The position numbers were made by a program, and so were the translations under genes. From an uncultured Opitutaceae bacterium (GTDB lineage: Bacteria > Verrucomicrobiota > Verrucomicrobiia > Opitutales > Opitutaceae), in contig CALAOT010000070.1 of assembly GCA_937889545.1 (NCBI GenBank), forward strand, positions 62,001 through 126,000: DNA of 64,000 bases. Reading direction: 5' to 3'. Below, piece after piece: positions 19,170-28,722 of the stretch. Positions within the stretch are counted from its first letter, which is position 1; every line of letters starts with the position of its first letter. Below the pieces are notes generated by a model, which saw nothing but the letters and a program-made list of their open reading frames with translations, had not been told where the DNA came from and searched no databases.

Positions 19170-19214
19170 GTAACATCATCCGTGAGGCATCCAGTAACAT
19201 TTCCCAGTGAGGCA
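19170..19214. repeat. Two direct repeats GTAACAT-N6/7-TGAGGCA, probable IS21 end
   Basis: Copies at 19170-19189 and 19194-19214 share GTAACAT and TGAGGCA with a 6- or 7-base middle. Multiple short repeats near the ends are typical of IS21-family elements, and a transposase remnant lies 220 bases away. The assignment as an element end is an inference. Confidence 0.5.
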
Positions 19215-19420
19215 ATACGGGGCGAGATCTAATTGTCGCCGGGGGATCGGCACTCGAATCGAGCATTTCAGTAGCCTGCCTAATATCGTGCAGTTCTGTT
19301 CTTGCTTTCTCAAGTCATTGCAGATTGTGGTTTGTTTCGGCAATGCAGCTGTCTTGCGAAAAACCCGGCCTCCTTGTTGAGGAGCAAAGTTAACGAAATC
19401 AGTCCCGAATTATCACAACC

Positions 19421-21697
19421 ATGTCAGGAGGGAGAACTGAACTTCATAGGCCGATCGTCGCCCTTTTTATGATGGCTGGATTTGCCTCAAGCGTGTTCGC
19501 TCAGAATATCAAGATCACTGGATCCACGGAGTTTCGCCCGGCAACGTATGCCGCTATCGTTAATGCGCTTACAAATCCACAAATCGCCTGTATCGGTGGC
19601 AACGCAGATGGGACCGACATGTCGAGCGCGACGGAAGCGGTTGTTACAGGGACCTACAATGGCCAGCTGCTCGTCATCCAGGTCAATTGGTCGAGTTCCT
19701 ACACCGGACTCCAAGCGATCACCGCCGGGACCTGGAGCATGAAATGGCTCAGCACGGCGAACATTTCCTCATCAGGCACCCCGGTCTACGCCACTGTGAA
19801 TGGAAGCTCGATCACCGGATATACCGCAATCTCCATCGGCAGCCAAATCTATGATTCTCCCGCCAGCGGACCCAACGTGTCGCTCGCTGACACGTTTCAG
19901 GCTTCCACGCCCTTTGCTTCAGGTGGCGAAAATGATTATCCGACCCTGATGCAGGGTCTGCCGCTAATTGGTGGATACCCGGGCGGGCCTCCCGGCGTTG
20001 GGGTCATCCCCTTCTTCTGGGCGAAAGGAAATGCAACATCTGAGGCCAGCTACGCCGCCTTCACCAACATCTCCCCACTCCAGGCCCGCCTGTTGCTTGC
20101 GCTTGGAGAGCTTCCGCTTTCGTTCTTCACCGGCAATGCGGCCGACGGCGCTACCGACGTAATCCTGGTGGGATGCAGCAATGTCGCCGGGATCCGCGAC
20201 GAAATCGAGGCAGACGCCGATTTTGGATTCGGCCAGGGCACGGAAAACCAGTACCAACCCATATTATCGAGCGGCCAGGTCGCAGGCGTAATCAACGTGG
20301 GCGACGCGGGTTTTCCCGACGCCTCCGGTGTCGCTGCGCCGCTTGCGGCCCCCCAGGCTCCGGGCGCCATCGATGACAGAGGTAATCCGTTCATCCTGGT
20401 CGGTTATCTCGACACAGCCAATCTGGCTCGGGTGCTTTCGGCCAACGCCAACGCCCTCCTGAGCTACGCCGGGATCAGTTCCTCCGGATCTACGCAGGTG
20501 ATCCTAGGCAGGTACAGCCTTTGGTCGTACGAGCATGCGTATTACACGGGGCCTTTTTCATCCAATCAGGCCTCACTGATAAGCCAGTTCTCGAATGTTC
20601 TTGCAGGGATCATCGGTAGTTCCAGCCCGTTTGGCGCGAACGGCATCTACCTAGGGACCATGAACTACTCCCGAAGCATCGAGGGCGGTGTCATTTACCC
20701 GCTCTCAACGCCGACTCCGACGCCGACAGAGACTCCCACGCCCTCACCGACCTCCTCTCCCACGCCGACGCCGACTCCGACCGTGACCCCGACGCCGAGC
20801 CCCACGCCTACGCCAACGGTGGTCATTATGCCGACGCCCACGCCGAGCCCCACGCCAAGCTCAACGCCCACGCCGAGTCCCACGCCAAGTCCAACGCCCA
20901 CGCCGACGCCTACACCGACGCCCACGGCTTCGTACACTTACTACGCCACGCACTTCACCGGCGGCGCGATTCCCTCGCTCACGTCTCTTGAATTGGGAGG
21001 TGATTTCAAGAATACAAACAACACGACTTATGTCGGATCGATGAATTTCTGGATTCTGCTGCCAAACGTTCCACACCCGTTTTCTAGCAATGTGTTTGAC
21101 GTTTTTGAGATAGGGGTAAATCAGGTCCACGTCTGGCTGCGGGACGGCACAGGCGGCGATGTAGGAAAGATCTACGTTGAAATTGCGGTATACGGGACGG
21201 ACGGCTCGCCAGGTTTTATTTCGAGGACGTCTGCCCACACGCAAGCGGATGGATGGCTGCATGTCCAAGCAAGCTGGAACCTCAAGTCCCCGAAGACCTC
21301 GTGCCTGTACGTGAATGACGTGAGCGACAACAACCTTCAAGCGCAGCTTGGCTATCGCCCCTGCAAGTACGTGGCGACGTCTCCGGTTCAGGTCGCCTTC
21401 GGTTCCGACCCGCGCGTGCCCGGCCCGGGCGAGTTCGCTGCGGCCTTCGATGTCAGTGAATTCTGGTTCTCGGAAACGCAATACGTAGATTACACCAATC
21501 CTGCCGTTCGGGGGCTGTTCGAGGCTCCGGGTGGACACCCAGGGTATCTGGGAAGCGACGGGTCGCTTCCCACTGGCAGTCCACCGGTTCTTTATCTGCG
21601 GTCCCCCTATTCATCCTTCGTGACGAATTCTGGAACCGGCGGATCGTTCACGTTCTATGGCAAGGGCGCGCTGACAGCCGCGACAACGGCGCCGTAA
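19421..21697 (+). CDS. Secreted substrate-binding-fold protein with Pro-Thr linker and lectin-like C-terminal domain
   Basis: A 758-residue exported protein. The signal peptide runs to about residue 27 ([12 protein letters not shown], then Q). The next part opens [20 protein letters not shown], resembling the GSTAFR start of phosphate-binding (PstS-like) periplasmic folds found in many secreted verrucomicrobial proteins. Residues ~430-502 are a Pro/Thr/Ser repeat linker. Residues 507-758 are the same domain that ends the 14107-17856 protein, with [20 protein letters not shown] nearly identical in both. An AGGAGGG stretch lies just inside the ATG, which is unusual. The role is unknown; it is likely surface-exposed and may bind glycans or phosphate. 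Confidence 0.8.
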   Translation: MSGGRTELHRPIVALFMMAGFASSVFAQNIKITGSTEFRPATYAAIVNALTNPQIACIGGNADGTDMSSATEAVVTGTYNGQLLVIQVNWSSSYTGLQAITAGTWSMKWLSTANISSSGTPVYATVNGSSITGYTAISIGSQIYDSPASGPNVSLADTFQASTPFASGGENDYPTLMQGLPLIGGYPGGPPGVGVIPFFWAKGNATSEASYAAFTNISPLQARLLLALGELPLSFFTGNAADGATDVILVGCSNVAGIRDEIEADADFGFGQGTENQYQPILSSGQVAGVINVGDAGFPDASGVAAPLAAPQAPGAIDDRGNPFILVGYLDTANLARVLSANANALLSYAGISSSGSTQVILGRYSLWSYEHAYYTGPFSSNQASLISQFSNVLAGIIGSSSPFGANGIYLGTMNYSRSIEGGVIYPLSTPTPTPTETPTPSPTSSPTPTPTPTVTPTPSPTPTPTVVIMPTPTPSPTPSSTPTPSPTPSPTPTPTPTPTPTASYTYYATHFTGGAIPSLTSLELGGDFKNTNNTTYVGSMNFWILLPNVPHPFSSNVFDVFEIGVNQVHVWLRDGTGGDVGKIYVEIAVYGTDGSPGFISRTSAHTQADGWLHVQASWNLKSPKTSCLYVNDVSDNNLQAQLGYRPCKYVATSPVQVAFGSDPRVPGPGEFAAAFDVSEFWFSETQYVDYTNPAVRGLFEAPGGHPGYLGSDGSLPTGSPPVLYLRSPYSSFVTNSGTGGSFTFYGKGALTAATTAP
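20708..20929 (+). repeat. Low-complexity Pro-Thr/Ser coding repeat
   Basis: Imperfect tandem hexamers of the form ACGCCG/ACGCCC encode (PT)n and (PS)n with occasional E and V. It is the flexible linker between the N-terminal binding fold and the C-terminal domain. The opposite strand gives a spurious (GV)n reading. Confidence 0.9.
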
Positions 21698-22123
21698 AGG
21701 CCTTTCCCCGGCCGCCGTCCATCCGAGATGTCGACCGTGAATGCCTCCATCATTTTCACCGCGCCGACCCCCACATTCTGATTCAAATGCCGATGCCTGG
21801 CGCACATTTGCGCTTGATCGAATAATGAACGGCGCGTAGCCAAACTGCCTTCTATTGGCTTCGTCCACAACGCCTGTTTTTCCTGCCATTGACGCGCGCT
21901 GCATCGGCTCGCGCATCGGTATTTCCGATTGCACTGCCTTGCCTTTGCCAGGCCGCACGGGAGGACGAGTTCTGACCCACGCAACTCCACAATCCTCCGT
22001 ATCGAGTTCTCTTGATCGGCCCCGTCTCCTAGCCTCCGGCGGGAAAGGGTCGGGTCAATCAATCTCCTGCACAGCATCCGAATCCGGCATGCCGTCACGG
22101 ACGAATTTGGATATGCAGACTTG
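21698..22123. other. Intergenic region, nothing recognised
   Basis: It separates the secreted protein from the exosortase core genes. No gene, strong hairpin with T-run or family-like reading was found. It should contain the promoter of the 22124 operon. Confidence 0.4.
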
Positions 22124-22825
22124 ATGAAACTCCGTCTTGTCCAGAGGCGCGTTGTCGTTTTTCCAACCCTTTTGGGGTGGGTCATCCTCCTCGCTGCGGC
22201 GGTTTCCGCCTTCCTCCTCTGGTGGTTTAAGGGGGAATCGTTTCTCTCATGCACCCGCCGACTGCCCGCGGAGGCGCTGGTAGTGGAAGGTTGGATTGGC
22301 GTGGAGGGCATCCGGGAAGCGCATCTCGAGTTTGAACATGGCGGCTACCAGTATATTGTTGCAACCAGCGGCCTTAGCGAGGAGCGGTGGAGTGAACGCC
22401 GGTACAACTTCGCCGCAGAGGCTGCAAAGATCTTGTTGAATTCCGGGATTCCACGCGACCGGGTCATCGTCGCCGCACCTCGGGCCACCGAGGGACAGCG
22501 AACTTATGAGGCAGCTGAGGCGGTATCGAGGGCCATGTGGGCTCGGAACATTCATCCGAAGGCCCTAAATGTGTTCACGATGGGAGTGCATGCCAGGCGA
22601 AGCCGCTTGGTGTTTGCGAAGGTCTTTCGCCCCGGTACGGAGGTCGGGGTAATCGCGTGGATTCCACGCGATTACGAGCCGGGGATCTGGTGGCATTCGA
22701 GCGAACGGGCGGGCGAGTACGTCAAGGAGACGGTAGCCTACGCTTTTGAGGCTTTATTAAACTCCGGACGAGGGTTTCAATCCCCACCCGATTCAGCGCC
22801 AACCGAATCCATTCCAAAAAAATGA
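22124..22825 (+). CDS. YdcF/DUF218-like membrane-anchored protein
   Basis: The 233-residue protein has one N-terminal membrane helix (LGWVILLAAAVSAFLLWWF), then a globular part beginning AEALVVEGWIG with TEGQRTYEAAEAV and LNVFTMGVHARRSRLVFAKV. This matches the SanA/YdcF/DUF218 fold, whose members act in envelope or polysaccharide processes. ATG 22124 is preferred over the adjoining TTG 22121. The stop overlaps the next ATG (22822-22825), tying it to the beta-barrel gene. The family match is moderate and the function is not known. Confidence 0.6.
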   Translation: MKLRLVQRRVVVFPTLLGWVILLAAAVSAFLLWWFKGESFLSCTRRLPAEALVVEGWIGVEGIREAHLEFEHGGYQYIVATSGLSEERWSERRYNFAAEAAKILLNSGIPRDRVIVAAPRATEGQRTYEAAEAVSRAMWARNIHPKALNVFTMGVHARRSRLVFAKVFRPGTEVGVIAWIPRDYEPGIWWHSSERAGEYVKETVAYAFEALLNSGRGFQSPPDSAPTESIPKK

Positions 22826-24069
22826 GCATGTCGAAGAATTACATCAATGCGTTTCCGCCAGGATGGCTGTTGGTCGGATTCCTTGTCGGCACTACAAGCG
22901 CCAAAGCGCAGGATAACGTATTCACGCCTCTCCCCCCCAATCCCGTCCCCGAGCAGCAACAATTCGGGGTCCGCATGGTCCCCGATCCATCACTCGCATT
23001 TTCAACAGCGCCCGATTCTCCTTATCAATGGGGGGACTTCGTGCTGAAGCCGCACTTTCTTTACCGCTTTCTATACGGCGACGGCATTCAGGCTAGCGCT
23101 GGCCACCAATCGACCACTGCAGTCAACAGCTTTTCCCCGGGGTTTCTCCTCGATATGGGCAACCGATGGACCGTCGATTACACGCCCACGTGGGACTTCT
23201 ATTCCAATCCCAGGTTCCACGACACAATCGGCGAAGCCGTGAGGTTGGCGGGGACGGTCCCATTCGCCGACTCATTGCTGAATTTTACTCAGGGCTACGT
23301 TTATTCCTCGCAACCTCTCGTTGAAACTGGACGCCAGACGACCGTGCAGGACATCTCTACAGGGCTCGACCTATCACATCGATTCAGCCAAGAGTTCTAT
23401 ACCGAGACAACCCTGAGCCAGAATCTGCAGAACGCGGTTGGCTTTCCGAATTCCAAGCAATGGTCGGCGCTCGATTGGCTGCACTACCAGACCACGCCGC
23501 AAATCGACACGGCGGTTGGCGCTGGTCTCGGATTCATTGATGTGACCGGGGGATCCGATAGCTTCTATTTCCAGCCGTCAGCGCAGGCCACCTGGTCGCC
23601 TTCCAGCAAACTGTCCATCAAGCTTTCCGGCGGCCTCGATCGCCGGGAATTCTTGGTGCGCCCACGACGCATTCTCGACACGCCGATCTACAGCCTGGCC
23701 GTTCAATACAACCCATTTGAAGGGACTGGGCTGGGCTTCACTGCCGGGCGCGAACTGAATCAATCCCTTCTTGCCAGTGAATCCTCCAGGTCCACCAATT
23801 GGACTGCCAACCTTAGCCAACGCTTGCTCGAACATTATCTTCTGACTGCGAGCGTCAGCCAAAACAATGTCGACTACCTTTTGGATACGACCGCCGCCAA
23901 TGCCGGCCGAAATGACAGGAGGCTGTCATACACTCTGCGACTGACGTGGTCGTTTCTCAAGAGAGGAACCCTTGCCGTCCTATATGATTGGAATCGCAAC
24001 TCCACAACCGCGTCCGGGTTCGGATTCTCGAGCCATCAGGTCGGTCTTGAGCTAGGGTACAGGTATTGA
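22822..24069 (+). CDS. Outer-membrane beta-barrel protein of the exosortase/EPS locus
   Basis: A 415-residue protein with a signal peptide (LLVGFLVGTTSAKAQ) followed by about twenty alternating amphipathic strands, for example FVLKPHFLYRFLYG and QVGLELGYRY at the end. The terminal aromatic residue Tyr is the usual mark recognised by the BAM machinery. Proteins of this sort occur in exosortase polysaccharide loci and are thought to form the outer-membrane passage or a scaffold for the polymer. The start overlaps the previous stop (ATGA); a second in-frame ATG lies at 22828. Confidence 0.8.
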   Translation: MSMSKNYINAFPPGWLLVGFLVGTTSAKAQDNVFTPLPPNPVPEQQQFGVRMVPDPSLAFSTAPDSPYQWGDFVLKPHFLYRFLYGDGIQASAGHQSTTAVNSFSPGFLLDMGNRWTVDYTPTWDFYSNPRFHDTIGEAVRLAGTVPFADSLLNFTQGYVYSSQPLVETGRQTTVQDISTGLDLSHRFSQEFYTETTLSQNLQNAVGFPNSKQWSALDWLHYQTTPQIDTAVGAGLGFIDVTGGSDSFYFQPSAQATWSPSSKLSIKLSGGLDRREFLVRPRRILDTPIYSLAVQYNPFEGTGLGFTAGRELNQSLLASESSRSTNWTANLSQRLLEHYLLTASVSQNNVDYLLDTTAANAGRNDRRLSYTLRLTWSFLKRGTLAVLYDWNRNSTTASGFGFSSHQVGLELGYRY

Positions 24070-24296
24070 TTGAAACTTGGAATGAGAACCGGGGGCCGAA
24101 GCCTGGCCGGAACCGCCACCCGGTGCGGACTGGACGCTGAATTCGCCCCGAGTTCTGGCGCTCAAGGCGCTGGCCATAAATAAGATGCTGGGGCGAACCG
24201 AAGGTGGACTTCGGTGAGTCGGGATACGTATTTCCTGCTAGTGATTCTAAAGATAGGCATCTGTAGCATAAGAAATTTCACTAGACTGGGCATCGC

Positions 24297-25208
24297 TTGA
24301 ACAACGATCCGAAATACAGATCCCGGCATTGGCCCGGGGGCTTTGGGCTGTCATGTGCCGCGCTCATCCTTTGCTTTGGCCGACCCCTGGTCGGCTTGGC
24401 GCGTTTTGGATCCGCAAGCGAACTCTATTCCTATGTCATCCTGGTCCCGTTTATCAGCATTTTCCTGCTTTGGGTGAAATGGAAGTCTCTGCCCGCACCT
24501 TCCGGGCCAGACCGCACGTGGACCGTGCTCCTAATGGCAGCCGGGCTTTTTCTTCTAGGAGCGAATTGGCTCCCAGGTTTGTTTGGGGCAGGTTGGTCCC
24601 AGCTGAACTCCCTCATCCTGGCCACGCTTTCATTTCTCTCCATGTTCGCCGGATTGTGCGCCTGGTTTCTCGGCAGGCAGTTGCTGCGAGCCGTCGTATT
24701 CCCCCTCTGCTTCCTCTTGCTCATGGCGCCGCTCCCGTTGAGCGTCTCCAATGCGCTCGAGTCTATGCTTCAGCACACATCGGCGGCCCTAGCATATGCG
24801 TTTTTCGAGGTTTCCGGCACGCCGGTCTACGCCATTGGCATCTTGGACTTTCAGCTGCCAGGAATAACGATCGAGGTTGCTCCCGAATGCAGCGGCCTCC
24901 ATTCGAGCCTTGCCCTGTTCATAACCAGCCTCTTGGCCGGATCCATTTTTCTAAGGTCGCCCTGGACGCGCACCATACTTTGCCTTGCGGTGGTTCCCCT
25001 CGGAATCATTCGGAACGCCTTCCGGATCTTTACCGTCGGCGAGCTTTGCGTCCACATCGGCCCGCGGATGATCGATTCGTACATCCACCGCACCGGAGGC
25101 TGGATGTTTTTCCTCGTTTCCCTAGCACCTTTATTCCTCATACTGTTTCTTCTTGCGCGGTCGGAGCGCCGGAGAACAAGCGCAAAGGCCAATTCAAGCA
25201 GGTTATAA
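24297..25208 (+). CDS. Exosortase, probably the VPDSG-CTERM type (XrtC-like)
   Basis: A polytopic inner-membrane transpeptidase-like enzyme that cleaves C-terminal sorting signals of exported proteins. The 303 residues contain about eight hydrophobic helices and the full exosortase triad: Cys198 in VAPECSGLHS, Arg239 in GIIRNAFRI and His264 in SYIHRTGGW. Assignment to the VPDSG-specific class is inferred from the VPDSG-like signals in this locus. The start is TTG 24297, since an in-frame stop lies shortly upstream and no ATG is near. prsT begins two bases after its stop, so the two are surely co-transcribed. Confidence 0.9.
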   Translation: MNNDPKYRSRHWPGGFGLSCAALILCFGRPLVGLARFGSASELYSYVILVPFISIFLLWVKWKSLPAPSGPDRTWTVLLMAAGLFLLGANWLPGLFGAGWSQLNSLILATLSFLSMFAGLCAWFLGRQLLRAVVFPLCFLLLMAPLPLSVSNALESMLQHTSAALAYAFFEVSGTPVYAIGILDFQLPGITIEVAPECSGLHSSLALFITSLLAGSIFLRSPWTRTILCLAVVPLGIIRNAFRIFTVGELCVHIGPRMIDSYIHRTGGWMFFLVSLAPLFLILFLLARSERRRTSAKANSSRL

Positions 25209-25209
25209 C

Positions 25210-28200
25210 ATGTCACAACGAATCCGTTTCCCGTTAATTCTGGTCGCAACTGGAGTCCTCGCGCTGGTTTGCACAAGCTGCTCACCGCAAGCAAGAAAGG
25301 CGAGGGCCATGGAACGGGCCAACCACTACTTCGTGGCCGGCCAATACGACGCAGCGGAGATTGAATATCTCAACGTCCTGCGAATCGACAAGAGGGACCC
25401 GCAGGCGCTCGGGCGCCTCGGCGTCATCTATTTTGACCAGGGCCGCGTGGGCAAGTCGCTCCCGTTCCTCCTGGCTGGCCGCCAGTTTGAACCCGAAAAC
25501 CTGGAGGTGCGCCTCGAGCTCGGCCTTTACCTGCTCGCCTTCGGAAGATTCCAGCAGGCCAAGGATGAAGCCGACTACATCCTTGACCATGATCCCTCGT
25601 ACCCGGATGCGCCCCTCCTTTTGGCCGAGACCGCTGTGCGCCCGAAGGAAATAGAGGACGCGAGGCAGCGCCTCGGCCGCCTTCCGGCGCAGATCGCAAA
25701 CGGCGCCTCGGTCCTCGTGGCCCTGGGCACTCTCGATTTCCGCCAGCGGCGCTTCCCGGAGGCGGAAGCCTTGATCAAACGCGCGCTGGCGGCTGACCCG
25801 AAAAACAGCGCGGCCTATACTGCGCTCGGCGCGTTGTATTGGGAAAAGAACGACATTACGGAGGCCGAGCAGGCGTTTACCAGGGCGTCCGATTTCTCAG
25901 GCGCCCGCTCGGCGAAGCGGCTCCAATACGCCCAGTTCAAGATCAAGACGGGGAATCGGGACGCCGGCCGGCAAATTCTGGCGGATATCGTCCAGAAGAC
26001 CCCCGATTTCCTGCCAGCATGCATGTTGCTGGCCGAACTGGACGAGCGGGAAAAGAGATACGACGAGAGCGCGGCATCGGTCGCAAAGGTTCTGGCCCGG
26101 GACCCTGCCTACCCCGACGCCCTGCTTTTGAACGGCAGGCTCTGGCTTGAGAAAGGCAAACCTGAAATGGCGGTCGCCGAGCTCGAGAAAGCCCGGAGAA
26201 TATACCCCAATTACCCGCAGATCGAGTATGAGTTGGCGCAGGCATATCTCGCCGAAGGGGAAACCGAAAAAGCGGCTAGTAACCTAAACCTTGCTGTGAC
26301 GGGCGCCCCGGACTTTGCCGAGGCGGTCCTCGCCCTCGCAGAAATCGACATTCGCAAGGGCGACACGGGTGCGGCCATCGGGCTACTGACCCGAATCATC
26401 CAAAAGCATCCGGACCTGTCCCAGTCGCGCCTCTTGCTCGCCCAGGCCTATGTCGGCCAGAACGATCTGGATAACGCCCTTGCCGTGTATAGGCAGATTG
26501 CCGAGGGCCTTCCACAGAGCCCCCAGCCCCGCCTGCTTTCGGGGATGGTGCTGCTCCGGCAGAACAGGCGGGACGAGGCGCGCAGTGAATTCGAGAAAGC
26601 GCTCGCCCTGGCACCAGATTATTTCCAGGCCCTGGAGCAGTTGATCAACCTGGATTTGGGCGAGAAGCAATATGCGACGGCCCGGCAGCGCGTCGAACCG
26701 CAAATCGCGAAAAAGCCAGAGTCAGCGGAGCTCTATTTCCTCCTCGGCAGGATCTACCTGGCGCAAAGGGACATGGTCCAGGCTGAAGCCGCATTGAAAA
26801 AGGCGATCCAGTTAAAGGTGGACTCTCCGTTCGTCTATTTTCTCCTCGCGGAGCTCTATGTCACCACCAAGCAGGACTCGAAGGCGCTGGCGGATCTTCA
26901 GGAAGTTGTCGCAAGAAACCCGAAAGATACACGGGCGCTCATGCTCATGGGGACAATCGAGGACCGCGAAAAGGACTACACCTCGTCGAAGGCGGCCTAC
27001 GAGAAGCTCTTGGCCGCAGATCCTAACAATGGCCCGGCCTTGAACAATCTTGCCTATGTATACTCGGAGAAGATTGGCGACCTGGACAAGGCCCTCGAAA
27101 TGGCGCAGAAGGCCAGGAAAGTGCTCCCAAATGAGCCTCATGTGGCGGACACGCTGGGATGGATTCTCTACAAGAGACACCAGTATCGGTGGGCACTCAG
27201 CCTTTTGACAGAAAGCGTCAATGCCCTCCAGACGGATCCCGAAATGCAATTCCACCTGGGCATGACCCATTACATGTTGGGAGATGAAGCATCCGCACGG
27301 GTTTCGCTTGAGCGCGCTCTGCAACCCAACCAGGACTTCCCCGGAAGCGATCAGGCAAAGCAACGCCTATCCGTGCTTGCGATCGACGTCCGGACCGCCG
27401 GCCCCGGCGAACGTTCGGCACTTGAGAGGGCTGCGGCTGACCGGCCGGACGACCCGGTCGTCCTGACGCGGCTCACGGCCGTTTACGAGCGTGAAGGCGC
27501 CCCGGACAAGGCAATCGGAGCCTGCGAAGCGGCGATCCGCGCTGACCCAAAGAATTTGGCTGCCCTCACCCTGCTGGCGCGCCTGTATTCCTCAGGAGGC
27601 GATACGGCCAAGGCGTTAGATCTGGCCAAGACCGCGCATAATCTGGCGCCAGAAGACCCATACGCCGCCTATATCCTAGGGCGGCTGGCCTACAAGACGC
27701 ACGACTATCCGTGGTCGCTAAGCCTGCTCAAGGTGGCTGCTGCCCGGCTGCCAAATGATCCGGATGTGCTGTTCGACCTGGCACAGGCCTTCTACAGTCT
27801 CGGAGGCATCCCAGACGCCGAGGTTGCCATGCGCAATGCCCTGAGCTCGAATGCCCGGTTTGGCCGGGCCGAAGAGGCCACCCGTTTCCTCGAATTGCTC
27901 CCACTTGCGGACGACCCTGCGCGCGCCCTTTCTCAAGCAGACCGGATCGCGCAGGTTTTGAAGATGGAACCCGATAATGGGATGGCACTTATGGCCAACG
28001 GCGCCGCATTTGAGCAGAAAGGCAATCTAGCTGCGGCCACACAGGAATATGAAAAAGTGTTGGATCGCTACCCCGATTTTTCGCCAGCGGAGAGACACCT
28101 GATGCTCCTTTATGCCGAGAACCCGGGCAACGATCGGAAGGCCTTTGAATTGGCTACGAAGGCCCGCGAGGCCTTCCCCAACGATGCGCAGGTTGCAAGA

Positions 28201-28431
28201 GCATGCGGGATAGTAGTTTACCGGCATGGTGATTTTCGAAGAGCCGCAAATCTGCTCGAGGAGGCAGCGGATCGGCTTTCCGGCGATGGCGAGTCCGCAT
28301 TTTACCTGGGAATGGCGCGGTACCGCCTCAAGGACAAGTCGTGGAAGTCCACGCTTGAACGCGCTCTGGGACTGGATCTTAGAGCGGATCTAGCAGCCGA
28401 GGCGCGGCAAACTTTGGCAGACGGGAAATGA
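25210..28431 (+). CDS. prsT: PrsT-like TPR-repeat lipoprotein of the exosortase system
   Basis: 1073 residues made almost entirely of tetratricopeptide repeats, over twenty units with the A-x-x-x-G/A-x-x-Y/F-x-x-A pattern, as in NHYFVAGQYDAAEIEYLNVL. The start at ATG 25210 gives a signal sequence ending LALVCTSC, with Cys24 as the likely lipidated residue, though the -3 position is not classical. Length, lipoprotein signal and position next to the exosortase match the PEP-CTERM system TPR lipoprotein PrsT, which is thought to be a scaffold in polymer export. No terminator with a T-run follows directly. Confidence 0.85.
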   Translation: MSQRIRFPLILVATGVLALVCTSCSPQARKARAMERANHYFVAGQYDAAEIEYLNVLRIDKRDPQALGRLGVIYFDQGRVGKSLPFLLAGRQFEPENLEVRLELGLYLLAFGRFQQAKDEADYILDHDPSYPDAPLLLAETAVRPKEIEDARQRLGRLPAQIANGASVLVALGTLDFRQRRFPEAEALIKRALAADPKNSAAYTALGALYWEKNDITEAEQAFTRASDFSGARSAKRLQYAQFKIKTGNRDAGRQILADIVQKTPDFLPACMLLAELDEREKRYDESAASVAKVLARDPAYPDALLLNGRLWLEKGKPEMAVAELEKARRIYPNYPQIEYELAQAYLAEGETEKAASNLNLAVTGAPDFAEAVLALAEIDIRKGDTGAAIGLLTRIIQKHPDLSQSRLLLAQAYVGQNDLDNALAVYRQIAEGLPQSPQPRLLSGMVLLRQNRRDEARSEFEKALALAPDYFQALEQLINLDLGEKQYATARQRVEPQIAKKPESAELYFLLGRIYLAQRDMVQAEAALKKAIQLKVDSPFVYFLLAELYVTTKQDSKALADLQEVVARNPKDTRALMLMGTIEDREKDYTSSKAAYEKLLAADPNNGPALNNLAYVYSEKIGDLDKALEMAQKARKVLPNEPHVADTLGWILYKRHQYRWALSLLTESVNALQTDPEMQFHLGMTHYMLGDEASARVSLERALQPNQDFPGSDQAKQRLSVLAIDVRTAGPGERSALERAAADRPDDPVVLTRLTAVYEREGAPDKAIGACEAAIRADPKNLAALTLLARLYSSGGDTAKALDLAKTAHNLAPEDPYAAYILGRLAYKTHDYPWSLSLLKVAAARLPNDPDVLFDLAQAFYSLGGIPDAEVAMRNALSSNARFGRAEEATRFLELLPLADDPARALSQADRIAQVLKMEPDNGMALMANGAAFEQKGNLAAATQEYEKVLDRYPDFSPAERHLMLLYAENPGNDRKAFELATKAREAFPNDAQVARACGIVVYRHGDFRRAANLLEEAADRLSGDGESAFYLGMARYRLKDKSWKSTLERALGLDLRADLAAEARQTLADGK

Positions 28432-28518
28432 CCTCGCCTCAATCGACGTCGCGGACGCTTACAAAGACGCAAAACTTACATTATACGTTTGTTATCAAGT
28501 ATTTAAAATGACCTTTGA

Positions 28519-28581
28519 CGCCGAACTGAAGACAAATGACGGATTTCATTACATTTCTTGCCCATTCGTCTTCGGTTGGCG
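28519..28581 (+). promoter_or_regulatory. Inverted repeat, candidate enhancer site for the sigma-54 activator PrsR
   Basis: Arms 28519-28538 and 28563-28581 are imperfect reverse complements sharing GAAGAC-AATG on the inside. A further palindrome TGCGTAACGCA lies at 28618-28628. They sit roughly 100-160 and 50-60 bases before the predicted start point, the usual range for enhancer-binding proteins. No T-run follows, which argues against a terminator for prsT. Binding by PrsR is inferred. Confidence 0.45.
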
Positions 28582-28653
28582 ATAATACTTTGGCCTCCAT
28601 AAATAACCGAATGACAATGCGTAACGCATGACTTGCGCCGCGATTTTACCCAT

Positions 28654-28669
28654 TGGCACGAGCAGTGCT
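28654..28669 (+). promoter_or_regulatory. Sigma-54 (-24/-12) promoter of the VPDSG-CTERM gene
   Basis: TTGGCACG-AGCA-GTGCTT carries TGGCAC, five bases, then GTGCT, one mismatch from the consensus TGGCAC-N5-TTGCW with exact GG-to-GC spacing. Transcription would start near 28680. That leaves a 40-base leader with GAGGAAA six bases before the ATG. A sigma-54 activator gene (PrsR) lies 2.9 kb downstream. Confidence 0.75.
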
Positions 28670-28722
28670 TAGTGTAGGGCGAAAGCAATTTCACCCAACT
28701 GGAAATAATAGAGGAAACAACC

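Noticed and set aside
20708-20929. CRISPR or satellite array
   Set aside because: The repeats are imperfect hexamers in frame within a coding sequence, with no spacers; no CRISPR array was seen anywhere in the window.
20695-20937. Minus-strand ORF encoding (Val-Gly)n
   Set aside because: It is the complement of the Pro-Thr linker repeat, without start signals or conservation.
28519-28581. Terminator of prsT
   Set aside because: The inverted repeat has a long 24-base loop, mismatches and no T-run; its place before a sigma-54 promoter fits a regulatory role better.
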